Translations under genes and position numbers: made by a program
Source: JAUSIF01 sp963711595
Lineage (GTDB): Bacteria; Pseudomonadota; Alphaproteobacteria; Rhizobiales; Xanthobacteraceae
Assembly: GCA_963711595.1 (NCBI GenBank)
Contig: CAVQER010000006.1
Coordinates: forward strand, 186,001 to 250,000
Direction: 5' to 3'
Length of the DNA: 64,000 nt
Notes under the pieces: model-generated
Databases searched by the model: none
The model's input: the letters and a program-made list of their open reading frames with translations, nothing else
Told to the model about the DNA's origin: nothing
In this document: one piece after another, positions 42,708 through 52,012 of the stretch
Position numbering within the stretch: the stretch's first letter is position 1
Layout of the letters: the number at the start of each line of letters is the position of its first letter

Positions 42708-45700
42708 CTACGGCACCGGCTGGAGGTTCTGCCGGAGTTCAACCGGCCAGGCCGGGCGCGGCGCGCGCGGGCGCGCGGGCGGCAAAGGTACCTGCGATGC
42801 GGGTGGCGGAGTTACTTGCGATGCCGGGAGAGAAATCTCCGGCGGGCTCGGGGGCGGCAAGCTCGGCCCGGCAATCGACGCTTCCACCGGATTTGTCGAC
42901 GGCACCGGTGACGTCGAGCGCGGCGGTGTCAACGGCGGCAGGGCGCGATCGCGTTCCTCGATCCGCTTGGTCTCGCGTTCCATCGCCCGCAACGTAATGG
43001 CGGTGGCGAGCGCCGCCGCCTCGATGCCCCGTTCCGGCCCGGCGATCGGCCCGCGCCAGCGCACGGTCGCGCCGGGACGCGCGGTCAGTCCTGCGGGCGC
43101 CGGCGCCTCGATCTCGACTGTCCCATCGACCGCGAGCCGCGCGATATCGAAGTTCGCCAGACCCGAGATCTGCGTTCGGCCAACGCTCGTCAGAATTTTA
43201 CCCGTGCGCATCACGCCCGACGCGACGATCAACGGCGTTTCCACACGGGCGATCTTGAGGGGTCCCTTGGCAAGCGCGGGTCCGAGCGCCGCCACCACGC
43301 CGACTTCGTCGGGCGGCGATCCTGCCTCCGTTGCTACAAAGACCGCTCCCACCGCGTCCGGATCGAGGCGGTCGATCTCGAGCCCTTCCAGCCTGAGCGT
43401 TCCCTGCCCCGCAAGGCCGGCGACAAGGGCCGCGGGTGCCTGTCCGTTGCCGGCAAGCGTAAGCGTCATCTCACCCTGCCCGCGCGCAGCCGCCCGCCAG
43501 GTCCCGGGCTCAAGCAGGCGCGCCACTTCGAACGAGGTGAGTTTCCCGCTCCCGTCGAACCCCAGCGTTTCGCCGCGCAGGAAACGTGCCTGGCCGGCGA
43601 ATTTTCCGCCCGCGAAATTCGCGGAGATTTCCTCGAGCGCCGCCTCGTTCGCTGCGAGGCGCAGTCTGAACTTGGCATCGAGTGCCGTGAGGCGATCGAT
43701 CACTTCGAGCGCACCGACCTCGAACTCCAGCGTACCCGTGGCGCCCGCAAGCGCCGCCGAGGTCAGCCGCGTCGGCCAGAACGCCTTGTCGTCGCCGGCA
43801 TTTCCGAGGACGAGGCCGAGCAGGTTCGCGAGCACCATCCGCTCGATCGACAGTTTGCCGCCGAGCTCGGGCTTCTCAATCCCGGTCGCCGTGACGCCGC
43901 CACGCACGCGAGCGCCGGCGACGTTGATCGCGATGTTCTGCAGCGCGAACACATCCTTGGTGCGCGTGAGCCGAGCCGTCCCCTCGGCCGGCACCGCCGC
44001 TTCGCCGCCGGCGCGCGCGGCGGCCGCAAGCAGGGGCCGCAGGTCTGATCCCTCAACGCGCACCGCAAACTTTGGCTCGATACGTCCTTCCGCGTTCTGA
44101 CGAACGTCGCCTTCTGCTGAGATTGTCGCTCCGGGCACGGTCAGTCGCGCGGAAACGGGAACCGTTCCTGCGTTCGACCTGGCGAGATTGACCTCGAGGG
44201 TCCCGTCGCCCGGTGCCGGCGGCCCTGGTGTGAATCCAAGCAGCGAAACGATCCGTCCGAACTCCCTCGCTTCCAGGGTCACGCTCGCATCCGACAAAGT
44301 TTCGCTAAGCAAATCGAAGGTGGCGTCGACGTTTGCCTCGATGCCAGACAACTTGCCTTTCGCCGCGATCTCCACGCCTGCGGCTGCCCCCGCGCCCGAC
44401 ACGGTTCCTGTCAGCTTGAGCGGGGCACCGAACACGAGCAGCCTCCGAACCAGCGCGCCCGCATCGCTTCCCACGGCACGTGTCGCGATTTCGGCAAGTC
44501 CGTCGGCGCGCACGGCATCCAGATCAAACTCGATTTTTCCGCTCGGCCGCTCCGCCGGCGCAAGGACCTTGCCCTTCGCACGCACGTTCAGCCCGTCGAA
44601 GTCTTCGATCGTCAGCCGATCGATCGCGACTCCTTCCGCAGAGCGCGAGAGCGCTGCATCCACCTTACGTATGGACTTGCCGAAGGCGCGCAACTCACGA
44701 CCGTCGACGGCAAGCGCGACGTCGACGCTGCCCGGCCCCGAGCGCAGCGTTTCAATCAGCGGCGCGACGAGATCGAGGTCGAGCGCATTCGCCGTGAGGT
44801 TTGCGTCGATGGACGGGCGCTTCGAACCTGCCGCCGGTACAAGCGCGAACTTGCCGCCCACTTTTGCACCACCGAGCGATAGATCGAGCCGTTCGACCGC
44901 GATGCGGCCGTTCGCCCACTCGACACGTCCGGACGCACGCAGGGACTCGCCGTCGAGGGGGCCCGGGCCGCCGAGGACCCAGCGCGCGAGTCCCGCCGCG
45001 TCTTCTGCCTCGATCGAGGCGTCACCCGAAAATGTCGTCGCGCCCGTGGTTGAACCCTTCGCCTTCAGGACGCCGCGGCCCGGCAGCCGCGCGTCGAGCC
45101 GCTCGAGCGCGAGCACCCCTTCGCGCAGGCCAAGCTCCGCGCTGAACTCCCGGATCGTATTGCCGCCGGCGGCAATCGATTCCACGGCGACGCCGATGCG
45201 ACCGCGAAACGGCAGGCCATCGAGGGCAGCGAGTGCGTCGCGCGCCGACGCGAGTGCGGCCGGGAGAGTCTTCGGCCGATCGATTCCCGAAGCCGAGTCG
45301 AAGTCGATCCGGCGCGCCGTCAACATTCCGTCGATTGGCCCGCCGCGCCGCGGTGCAAATCTTACTTGTCCGCCAACCTCGGCCGATGCAGCATCCGCAC
45401 CGACCGTGAGCTCGAAGGATTCGAGCGAGACCATTTCCTCCGTCGCCTGCGCATTCGCGCTGAGTTGCCACGGCACTCCAAGCGTTCCACGCTTTGCCGC
45501 AACAACCTTTCCGTCGAAGCGCGGCGTTATCCCCGCCAACGTGAGCGACCCGTCCGCGTCGAACGACACGCCATCGGCCGCACGCTCGAGTGTCATCCTC
45601 ACACGGCCCGTGCCCTCGTCGCCGAAACGCCCGGCGCTAGCACGCAGGCGCCAGCGGCTGCCGTCCTGACGCAGCGTGGCATCGATGCGTGTCGGCCCTT

Positions 45701-46217
45701 GTCGCCCGTTCACTTCACCGGTCGCCGAGATTTCGTCGAAGGTCGCAAGTGCGTCACCCGCGCGGTCCGCGACCACCAACGAGCCATTCTCAATCGCGAC
45801 GCGTGCAAACGAGACCAGATCGGTCGCTGCCGCCGCGGCTCCCGCCGCAGGCAGCAATGGCCGGCCTCCTGGTTGCATGACGAGGCGTAGCTCGGGTCGC
45901 ACGAGAACGAATTCTTCCGCCTCCACCGAAGCGCGCATCAACGCGTTGAGCGAAAGAATTCCGCGCACTTCGCCCGCGCGCAGGCCCGTGCCCCCGTTCG
46001 GCTCGCCGATCTCGACGTTGCGGAGCACGAAAGCAGGTGTCGGCAGGATGGTGGCTTCGATGCGCCCGCGAATGCGCACCGGCGCCCCGACGATCGCGCT
46101 CGCCTGACGCTCGAATGTCGGCCGCCAGTCATCCCAATTGACATAGGTCGGCGCTGCGAGCGCGGCCGCGATCGCCAGAATCAAGGCTATGCCTAGGCCG
46201 AGTAAGGCGTGCTGCAC
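42708..46217 (-). CDS. AsmA-family envelope protein
   Basis: A 1169-residue protein with one N-terminal membrane helix (GIALILAIAAALAAPTYVNW), then an AsmA N-terminal domain and a long beta-rich body of repeated strands (typical of AsmA/TamB-like lipid-transfer proteins). The last 100 residues are rich in Pro and Ser. GTG start. The family is linked to outer-membrane assembly or phospholipid transport between membranes. It is by far the largest gene of the window, and its complementary strand shows long open frames that are artefacts. Confidence 0.88.
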   Translation of the reverse strand: MQHALLGLGIALILAIAAALAAPTYVNWDDWRPTFERQASAIVGAPVRIRGRIEATILPTPAFVLRNVEIGEPNGGTGLRAGEVRGILSLNALMRASVEAEEFVLVRPELRLVMQPGGRPLLPAAGAAAAATDLVSFARVAIENGSLVVADRAGDALATFDEISATGEVNGRQGPTRIDATLRQDGSRWRLRASAGRFGDEGTGRVRMTLERAADGVSFDADGSLTLAGITPRFDGKVVAAKRGTLGVPWQLSANAQATEEMVSLESFELTVGADAASAEVGGQVRFAPRRGGPIDGMLTARRIDFDSASGIDRPKTLPAALASARDALAALDGLPFRGRIGVAVESIAAGGNTIREFSAELGLREGVLALERLDARLPGRGVLKAKGSTTGATTFSGDASIEAEDAAGLARWVLGGPGPLDGESLRASGRVEWANGRIAVERLDLSLGGAKVGGKFALVPAAGSKRPSIDANLTANALDLDLVAPLIETLRSGPGSVDVALAVDGRELRAFGKSIRKVDAALSRSAEGVAIDRLTIEDFDGLNVRAKGKVLAPAERPSGKIEFDLDAVRADGLAEIATRAVGSDAGALVRRLLVFGAPLKLTGTVSGAGAAAGVEIAAKGKLSGIEANVDATFDLLSETLSDASVTLEAREFGRIVSLLGFTPGPPAPGDGTLEVNLARSNAGTVPVSARLTVPGATISAEGDVRQNAEGRIEPKFAVRVEGSDLRPLLAAAARAGGEAAVPAEGTARLTRTKDVFALQNIAINVAGARVRGGVTATGIEKPELGGKLSIERMVLANLLGLVLGNAGDDKAFWPTRLTSAALAGATGTLEFEVGALEVIDRLTALDAKFRLRLAANEAALEEISANFAGGKFAGQARFLRGETLGFDGSGKLTSFEVARLLEPGTWRAAARGQGEMTLTLAGNGQAPAALVAGLAGQGTLRLEGLEIDRLDPDAVGAVFVATEAGSPPDEVGVVAALGPALAKGPLKIARVETPLIVASGVMRTGKILTSVGRTQISGLANFDIARLAVDGTVEIEAPAPAGLTARPGATVRWRGPIAGPERGIEAAALATAITLRAMERETKRIEERDRALPPLTPPRSTSPVPSTNPVEASIAGPSLPPPSPPEISLPASQVTPPPASQVPLPPARPRAPRPAWPVELRQNLQPVP

Positions 46218-46333
46218 GCGTCAGTCCTTGCGCTCTGGCCCCCGCTCAAAATATGAGCGCACGGCTGCAGCCCCCGGGCGCACAATCGGACAGGATCGGC
46301 TTGCGCTCAAGCCCAATCCGCACGATCGAGCCT

Positions 46334-47740
46334 TCAAACTGCGACGATTTTCCCCGGATTCATGATGCCGTCGGGATCGATTGCCTGTTTCAACGCCCGC
46401 ATCACCACGAGCGCCTGTTCGCCGAGTTCCGTCTTCAAGTATTTCATCTTTCCTTGGCCCACGCCGTGCTCGCCCGTGCACGTGCCTTCCATGGCAAGGG
46501 CCCGCTGGGCGAGCCGGTCGAGGAAGCGCTCGGCCCGTGTGATCTCCGCCTGATCATTCATGTCGATCAGTAAAGAAACATGAAAATTTCCGTCGCCGAC
46601 GTGCCCGACGATCGGCGCCACCAGACCCATGTCGGCGATGTCGCGCTGGGTCCCGAGCACGCATTCCGCGAGCCGCGAGATCGGAACGCACACGTCCGTC
46701 GCAAGCGGCCGCGCTCCCGGCCGCAGCTGCACGCACGCCCAGTACGCGTCATGACGCGCCTGCCACAGCTTGCTGCGCTCCTCGGGGCGCGTGGCCCATT
46801 TCGACGGACCGCCGCCGAAGTCGCTTGCGATCGCGCCGAAGCTCTCCGCCTGTTCCGCGACGGAGGCACTGGATCCGTGGAATTCAAGAAACAGCGTCGG
46901 CGCCTCGTCAAGCGTGAGCTTGGAGTACGCGTTGCAGGCTCGCACCTGTAACTCGTCCAGCAATTCGATCCGCGCGACCGGAATACCGGACTGAATCGTT
47001 GCGATGGTTGCGTTGCATGCCGCCTCGACCGACGGAAACGCGCAGACCGCGGCCGAGATCGCTTCCGGAATCCCCTGCAGCCGCAGCGTGAGTTCCGTGA
47101 TGACCCCTAACGTTCCCTCCGAACCCACGAACATGCGCGTGAGATCGTAGCCCGCGGACGACTTCTTCGCCCGTTGCGCGGTTGTCATTACCTCGCCGTT
47201 CGGCAACACCGCCTTCAGTGCGATCACGTTGTCCTTCATGGTGCCGTAACGCACGGCGTTCGTGCCCGAAGCGCGCGTCGCGGCCATGCCGCCGAGCGAG
47301 GCATCGGCGCCCGGATCAAGGGGAAAGAACAGACCCTTGTCGCGCAGGTGCTCGTTCAACTGCTTGCGGGTGATCCCGGGCTCGATCACGCAATCGAGGT
47401 CCTCGGCGTGCACGGCGAGCACCCGATTCATGTCGCGCACGTCGATACAGATCCCGCCGAACGGCGCGTTCACATGCCCTTCCAGCGAAGTGCCCGTGCC
47501 GAAGGGGATGACCGGGACGCGGTGCTGCCCGCAGATGCGAACCGTATCCTGCACGTCGCCGGTCGAAGCCGCGAACACCACGGCATCGGGCGGCTGGTTC
47601 GGGATCCAGGTCGTGGTGTGGCCGTGCTGCTCGCGGACCGCCTCTGACGTCACGACCTTATTGCCGAAGCGGGCAAGCAGCGCGCCGATCGCCCCGTCGA
47701 TCGCTGCCGATCTTCCACGCCTCGCGGCCGGCTTAGCCAT
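46334..47740 (-). CDS. FAD-linked D-lactate dehydrogenase/glycolate oxidase-like enzyme
   Basis: A 468-residue protein: an FAD-binding PCMH domain (VIPFGTGTSLEGHVNAPFGG, PLDPGADASLGGMAATRASGTNAVRYGT) and the C-terminal oxidase domain with GEHGVGQGKMKYL and DPDGIMNPGKIV. Start MAKPAARRGRSAAID is preferred because GAGGG lies just before it; an ATG eight codons upstream has no ribosome site. It oxidises D-lactate, glycolate or a related 2-hydroxyacid; which is not determined. Confidence 0.88.
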   Translation of the reverse strand: MAKPAARRGRSAAIDGAIGALLARFGNKVVTSEAVREQHGHTTTWIPNQPPDAVVFAASTGDVQDTVRICGQHRVPVIPFGTGTSLEGHVNAPFGGICIDVRDMNRVLAVHAEDLDCVIEPGITRKQLNEHLRDKGLFFPLDPGADASLGGMAATRASGTNAVRYGTMKDNVIALKAVLPNGEVMTTAQRAKKSSAGYDLTRMFVGSEGTLGVITELTLRLQGIPEAISAAVCAFPSVEAACNATIATIQSGIPVARIELLDELQVRACNAYSKLTLDEAPTLFLEFHGSSASVAEQAESFGAIASDFGGGPSKWATRPEERSKLWQARHDAYWACVQLRPGARPLATDVCVPISRLAECVLGTQRDIADMGLVAPIVGHVGDGNFHVSLLIDMNDQAEITRAERFLDRLAQRALAMEGTCTGEHGVGQGKMKYLKTELGEQALVVMRALKQAIDPDGIMNPGKIVAV

Positions 47741-47853
47741 TGCACCCTCACTATGCTCGAACATAACAGAGGGGTCACGGGGCGTCAGGCCGCGTGTGCC
47801 CCGGCCTGCGGCAAGCTAAGATTGGAAGGCAGGTCACAAGGACGGGGCTATCC

Positions 47854-48351
47854 ATGCCGATCAAGCTCAAGGGCTCGTGTCGATGCGGCGCGGTCAGCTT
47901 TTCGCTCGATTCCCATTCGCCGCAGCCTTACCAGCTCTGCTATTGCACGATCTGCCGGAAGACCGCAGGCGGCGGTGGCTTTGCCATCAACATCATGGGC
48001 AAGACCGCTGGCATGGTGATCGAAGGCAAGGACGCGATCCGCGTCTATCACGCCGAGATCTGCGACGACGACGGCAGCAACTGCAAGGTCAGTACCGGCG
48101 AACGGAATTTCTGCTCCCGCTGCGCCTCCGCTCTCTGGATGTCTCACCCGGAGTGGCCGGATTTTATCTATCCGTTCGCGTCGGCGATCAACACCGACCT
48201 TCCGACACCGCCCGAACTCACGCACTGTTTCCTTCGCTACAAGGCGAGCTGGGTAGTGCCGGCCGTCGGCCCACACGACCAATGCTTCGATCGGTGGACG
48301 GAGCAATCGATCGAGGATTGGCACAAGCAGCGCGGCCTCTGGATCGCCTGA
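47854..48351 (+). CDS. GFA (CENP-V/formaldehyde-activating) family protein
   Basis: A 165-residue zinc-binding protein. The cysteines are in the family order: GSCRCGAVSF near residue 9, CYCTICRKTAGG near 30, and NFCSRCASALW near 88. Members bind Zn(II); true GFA activity was shown only for a few. Start MPIKLKGSCRCGA; the frame is open upstream. Confidence 0.88.
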   Translation: MPIKLKGSCRCGAVSFSLDSHSPQPYQLCYCTICRKTAGGGGFAINIMGKTAGMVIEGKDAIRVYHAEICDDDGSNCKVSTGERNFCSRCASALWMSHPEWPDFIYPFASAINTDLPTPPELTHCFLRYKASWVVPAVGPHDQCFDRWTEQSIEDWHKQRGLWIA

Positions 48352-48429
48352 GGCGCCGGCGGGATTGCCCGCGCGCCGTACACCCGGCATTATTTGCGAC
48401 ATCCTGGGCAACGGACCTGACGTCTGCCG

Positions 48430-48930
48430 ATGCGCAATCCGACCACGATATTCTTCGCGCCGTTCGTATCGTCGACCATGACCGTGGAGCCGGCGTGGAT
48501 CGACTTCAACGGCCACCTCAATGTGGCTTACTACAACCTGTTGATCGATCGGGCCGTGGATGAGGCGTTCGAGCTCGTTGGCCTCGGGACCGAATATTTG
48601 CGTACACGCAACGCCTCCTATTTCGCCGCCGAGGCGCACCTTCGCTATCTACGCGAGCTGCCCGTCCATACGCCGGTTCGTGCGACCATCCGGCTGCTCG
48701 ACTTCGATGCTAAGCGCATCCATTTCTTCGCGGAGTTACACCACGCGACCGAAGGCTGGGTGTCGGCGACGTCGGAGCAATTGGCGCTCCATATCGACAT
48801 GGCGACTCGCCGCGTCGCTCCTTGGCCCGACGACATACTTACAGGCTTGGCAGCCATGAAGGCGGCACATGCCGCCCTTCCAGAGCCCGAAGGTATCGGG
48901 GGCCAAATCGTCATGCCCTCGCGCAGCTAG
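48430..48930 (+). CDS. hot-dog-fold acyl-CoA thioesterase
   Basis: A 166-residue protein with the 4-hydroxybenzoyl-CoA thioesterase-like signature WIDFNGHLNVAYYNLLIDRA (DxxGHxN) near residue 25, and a second strand set ending HIDMATRRVAPWP. It resembles the thioesterase domain found next to or fused with carnitine dehydrogenases, hydrolysing short-chain acyl-CoAs. Substrate not predictable. Possibly co-transcribed with the GFA gene 78 bases upstream. Confidence 0.82.
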   Translation: MRNPTTIFFAPFVSSTMTVEPAWIDFNGHLNVAYYNLLIDRAVDEAFELVGLGTEYLRTRNASYFAAEAHLRYLRELPVHTPVRATIRLLDFDAKRIHFFAELHHATEGWVSATSEQLALHIDMATRRVAPWPDDILTGLAAMKAAHAALPEPEGIGGQIVMPSRS

Positions 48931-49020
48931 AGCGACTATTCATGCTGCAAATGCGAGCCATCAGAATTCGTTAAAAACTTCGATACAGCATGCATTTCCT
49001 GCAGCTTAGGCATGCGTGCT

Positions 49021-49049
49021 GTCCTATTTATTTTGCGTTGCAATAGGAC
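49021..49049. promoter_or_regulatory. inverted repeat upstream of the small basic gene
   Basis: GTCCTATT (49021-49028) and AATAGGAC (49042-49049) are perfect inverted copies with a 13-base AT-rich spacer containing TATTTT. It lies 79 bases before the start of the next gene, so it is a candidate operator or a promoter-proximal hairpin. Confidence 0.5.
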
Positions 49050-49127
49050 TAAATCCGCACTGTACGCAGAGAGCCGATGGTCCCGGGAGGGTGTCCTGGA
49101 TCGGCCCCTACGGAAGGAGACACACCC

Positions 49128-49358
49128 ATGACCGCACTAACTTACGACCTCAGACAAGCTGCAGCGACGGCGAAGGCCGCCACGCCCGTGAAAAAGGGCT
49201 TCTGGGCGCGCACGTTGGACGCGCTGATCGAGTCGCGCATGCGCCAGGCTGAACGCGAGATCCGCCTTCACCGGCACCTTATTCCGGCGAGCGCACTTCG
49301 CGAGCTCGGCCTCAACGCCGATTACAAGGACGCCGGCAAGCTTCCCTTCGTGAAGTAG
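49128..49358 (+). CDS. small basic stress-type protein
   Basis: A 76-residue protein: a short N-terminal tail, then KKGFWARTLDALIESRMRQAEREIRLHRHLIPASALRELGLN. The helical, Arg-rich core resembles the many short DUF1127-like and related proteins of rhizobia. AAGGAG is well placed. Function unknown; a terminator follows. Confidence 0.7.
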   Translation: MTALTYDLRQAAATAKAATPVKKGFWARTLDALIESRMRQAEREIRLHRHLIPASALRELGLNADYKDAGKLPFVK

Positions 49359-49380
49359 TCCAGCGTCGCACACGAGTTTG

Positions 49381-49416
49381 CGCCCCGGCCGGGTTCCCCG
49401 CCGGGGCGTTGTCTTT
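49381..49416 (+). terminator. terminator between the small basic gene and prmA
   Basis: Stem CGCCCCGGC / GCCGGGGCG with a ten-base loop, followed by TTGTCTTTT. It lies between convergent genes and ends at the prmA stop codon. Confidence 0.85.
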
Positions 49417-50304
49417 TCAGGGGAGAGCGAGCGTCAGCGTCACCCAATTCTCGACCAAGTCCTTGCGCCGAAGGACCAGCCCCTGACTTCGCCACGCTGA
49501 CAGCGCGGCATCCGCCTGGCCGGGGATCAACCCCGAAAGTACGACCGTCGCGCCAGGGGCAAGCAACCCGCGCACGGGCGACGCCAGTCCCTGTAACGGC
49601 TTGAGCAGAATGTTTGCGAGCACGAGGTCATAGGGCGCACCCGCGCGGATCGTTGGGTGTTGCGCACCGGCCGCCCGAACCACGCGCACATAGCGGCCAA
49701 CCTGATTCGCACGCGCATTCACCTTTGCGGCAAGGACCGCCCAGGGATCGATTTCCCCCGCGACGACGGGCCGGCGCATCGCCCGCGCTGCCGCAATCGC
49801 GAGAACCCCGGTACCGGTGCCGAGATCGAGAATTCGCCGTGGCCGGCGTGAACGCGCGGCACGTTCGATCGCTGCAAGACAGCCTTTCGTCGTGCCGTGA
49901 TGCCCAGTACCGAAAGCAAGCGCCGCTTCGATCTCGATACCGATCGCGTTCGGACTGAGTTTCCCTCGATCATGCGCACCGTGCACGACAAAGCGGCCGA
50001 CCCGCACTGGCGAGAGGCCCGCAAGGCTGGAAGCGACCCAGTCGGCCACTGCGACGCGATCGAACGAGACCTCGGGCGTTGAGCCGTCGCATGCGTCGCG
50101 CGCAAGCGTCGTCAGTCGCTCGCGATCGGGCGCCTCACGAAAGTGGACCTCGACGATCCACTTTCCGTCGCCTTCGAAAGCCGAGACGGCGGCCTGGTCC
50201 GGATCGAGGCGCTCGAACAGAAACTCCGTTGCGCGCTTGGCGTCCGCTTCGCTTATGGAAAAGCGCATGACGTGTGTGGCCTTGCCCGCGAGCTGGGGGG
50301 TCAC
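49417..50304 (-). CDS. prmA: ribosomal protein L11 methyltransferase
   Basis: A 295-residue SAM-dependent enzyme that trimethylates ribosomal protein L11. The SAM site is ILDLGTGTGVLAIAAAR, preceded by AFGTGHHGTTKGCL and followed by LVLANILLKPLQGL, the PrmA pattern. The GTG start overlaps the stop of the flavin monooxygenase (GTGA), so it is translationally coupled to an unrelated gene. PrmA is normally beside pepP or uvrD in this group; here two genes separate it from uvrD. Confidence 0.9.
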   Translation of the reverse strand: MTPQLAGKATHVMRFSISEADAKRATEFLFERLDPDQAAVSAFEGDGKWIVEVHFREAPDRERLTTLARDACDGSTPEVSFDRVAVADWVASSLAGLSPVRVGRFVVHGAHDRGKLSPNAIGIEIEAALAFGTGHHGTTKGCLAAIERAARSRRPRRILDLGTGTGVLAIAAARAMRRPVVAGEIDPWAVLAAKVNARANQVGRYVRVVRAAGAQHPTIRAGAPYDLVLANILLKPLQGLASPVRGLLAPGATVVLSGLIPGQADAALSAWRSQGLVLRRKDLVENWVTLTLALP

Positions 50305-51968
50305 GCCGCGTTCCGTGCGGACGGGAGTGCCGCCCCACGCACGAGATCGATGAGTGCCAACGGGTCGCGCGGTTCCGCGTCGCCGCGCCACGCCACGTGC
50401 TGATCAGGCCGTGAGAGCACGAGCTTGCGGTCGTAGATGCCGGCTTCGGGTGACTTCACGTCCAGCACAGTGAGCGGCACGTCGCACGCCGCGGCCGCAC
50501 TTGCCAATCCGTCCGCTGAAACATGCGGATCAAAACGCAACAGCGTGTAGCCCGCCCCCAGCGCGTCGTAGAGCGACCGTCCGTCGGCGAGCCACACATG
50601 AGGCGTCCGGCAACCCGGCACGGTCGAGGGCGTGAAGTCGTACATGGTATAAGCGGGCGGCGTCGCTCCATCATACGCGATCAGCGGCGAGCCCTCGTAG
50701 AAGTAGCCGAAGTTCAGTCCGCCGCAGCAGTACTGGTTGACGTTGAGATCGTAAGCCTCCTTGCCGATACGCGCCCGCACCGCGTCGCCTACCGGACCGG
50801 GCGCTTCGACCTCGCTCGGCACCGACTTGCGGTGCTTCATCACCTGCAGCGCGAAATTCATCGCGAACTTCGAAACCTGCTCGGTGATTGGTTGCCGCTC
50901 GGCCTCATAGGCATCGAGGATCGCTTCCGGCGCCCAGCCGTCGAAGCGGGCGGCCAAGAGCCAGGCGAGATTCGCGGCGTCGGCGATGCCTGCATTCATC
51001 CCGTATCCGGCATATGGAATCCACAGATGCGCCGCGTCACCGCAGATGAAGGCGCGTCTGTCGCGGAATTTGTCGGCGACAAGCCGACGGCCCACCCAGT
51101 CCTCCTTGCTCACGATCTCGTACTGGAATTCGGGCCCCACGCCCAGGATCGTGCGGATGCACCAGTCGCGGTCGACGGAGTCGAAATCCGGCTCGTCTTC
51201 GTCGAGATGATTGTGGATAAGCCAAGTCTCGCGCCCGTCGATCGCGACGACCGTTCCCCGCCGGCGCGGGTTCAGCGCGAGATACATCCAGGCCTTTTTG
51301 CCCTGCAGGCGGTCGTAGAGTTCCGGCGCGCGCAGATACGTCGACTGCACCCGCTGCACCACCGGCGTGCCTTCCAGGTTCGCGCCGATCTTGCGCCGCA
51401 CCGTGGATTTTCCGCCATCGCAACCGACGAGGTATTGGCAGCGGATTGAGAATGCTTCGCCGCTGTCGAGATCGCGCGCGGTGGCGCGAACCACGCCTGC
51501 GTCCTGTTCGTAGTCTTCGATCAGCGTGCGACTCAAGATCCGCACCCGCGTCAGCGATGCGGCGCATTTGAACAGCAGCGGCTCGAGAAAAATCTGGTTG
51601 ATCCGGTGCGGCGGCTCGGGGGTCGGCCACCAACCGTCCGGTCCATCCGTCACACTGAAGCGATCGTTCCTGCATGGGATGGGAATGCGCGAGAGCTCGA
51701 TGCCCGTCGCGCTCGTGCGGTACGCGCAGTCGTTCGGGTAGTCAGGCGGCAGACCCGCGTTGCGCACCTGCCCGGCGATTCCAAGCCGCCGGAAGATCTC
51801 CATCGACCGCGCCGACACGTGATTGCATTTCACGCTGGGCGGTTCGCCGGGCGGCCGCATCTCCGCCACCGTGACCTCAACGCCGCGCGACGCAAGATCC
51901 ATCGCGAGCGTCAGGCCAACCGGCCCGCCGCCCACGATCAGCACTGGAGTTTCCAGATCGCGCGCCAT
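50301..51968 (-). CDS. FAD-dependent aromatic-type monooxygenase
   Basis: A 555-residue flavoprotein of the PheA/TfdB/MhpA group. The first FAD motif is VLIVGGGPVGLTLAMDLASRG, the second GCDGGKSTVRRKIG, and the third RAFICGDAAHLWIPYAGYGMNAGIADAANLAW, where IPYAGYGMN replaces the usual PPxGGxGxN. It hydroxylates phenol- or aromatic-acid-like compounds using NAD(P)H. Its stop overlaps the prmA start. Confidence 0.85.
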   Translation of the reverse strand: MARDLETPVLIVGGGPVGLTLAMDLASRGVEVTVAEMRPPGEPPSVKCNHVSARSMEIFRRLGIAGQVRNAGLPPDYPNDCAYRTSATGIELSRIPIPCRNDRFSVTDGPDGWWPTPEPPHRINQIFLEPLLFKCAASLTRVRILSRTLIEDYEQDAGVVRATARDLDSGEAFSIRCQYLVGCDGGKSTVRRKIGANLEGTPVVQRVQSTYLRAPELYDRLQGKKAWMYLALNPRRRGTVVAIDGRETWLIHNHLDEDEPDFDSVDRDWCIRTILGVGPEFQYEIVSKEDWVGRRLVADKFRDRRAFICGDAAHLWIPYAGYGMNAGIADAANLAWLLAARFDGWAPEAILDAYEAERQPITEQVSKFAMNFALQVMKHRKSVPSEVEAPGPVGDAVRARIGKEAYDLNVNQYCCGGLNFGYFYEGSPLIAYDGATPPAYTMYDFTPSTVPGCRTPHVWLADGRSLYDALGAGYTLLRFDPHVSADGLASAAAACDVPLTVLDVKSPEAGIYDRKLVLSRPDQHVAWRGDAEPRDPLALIDLVRGAALPSARNAA

Positions 51969-52012
51969 ACGGAAGTTTTAGCGAGCGCGGCGCGCAGCGA
52001 CAACGCGGCGAG

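Noticed and set aside
44188..45669. 493-codon plus-strand open frame inside the AsmA gene
   Set aside because: Ser/Arg/Pro-rich shadow of a codon-biased gene; no domain or ribosome site.
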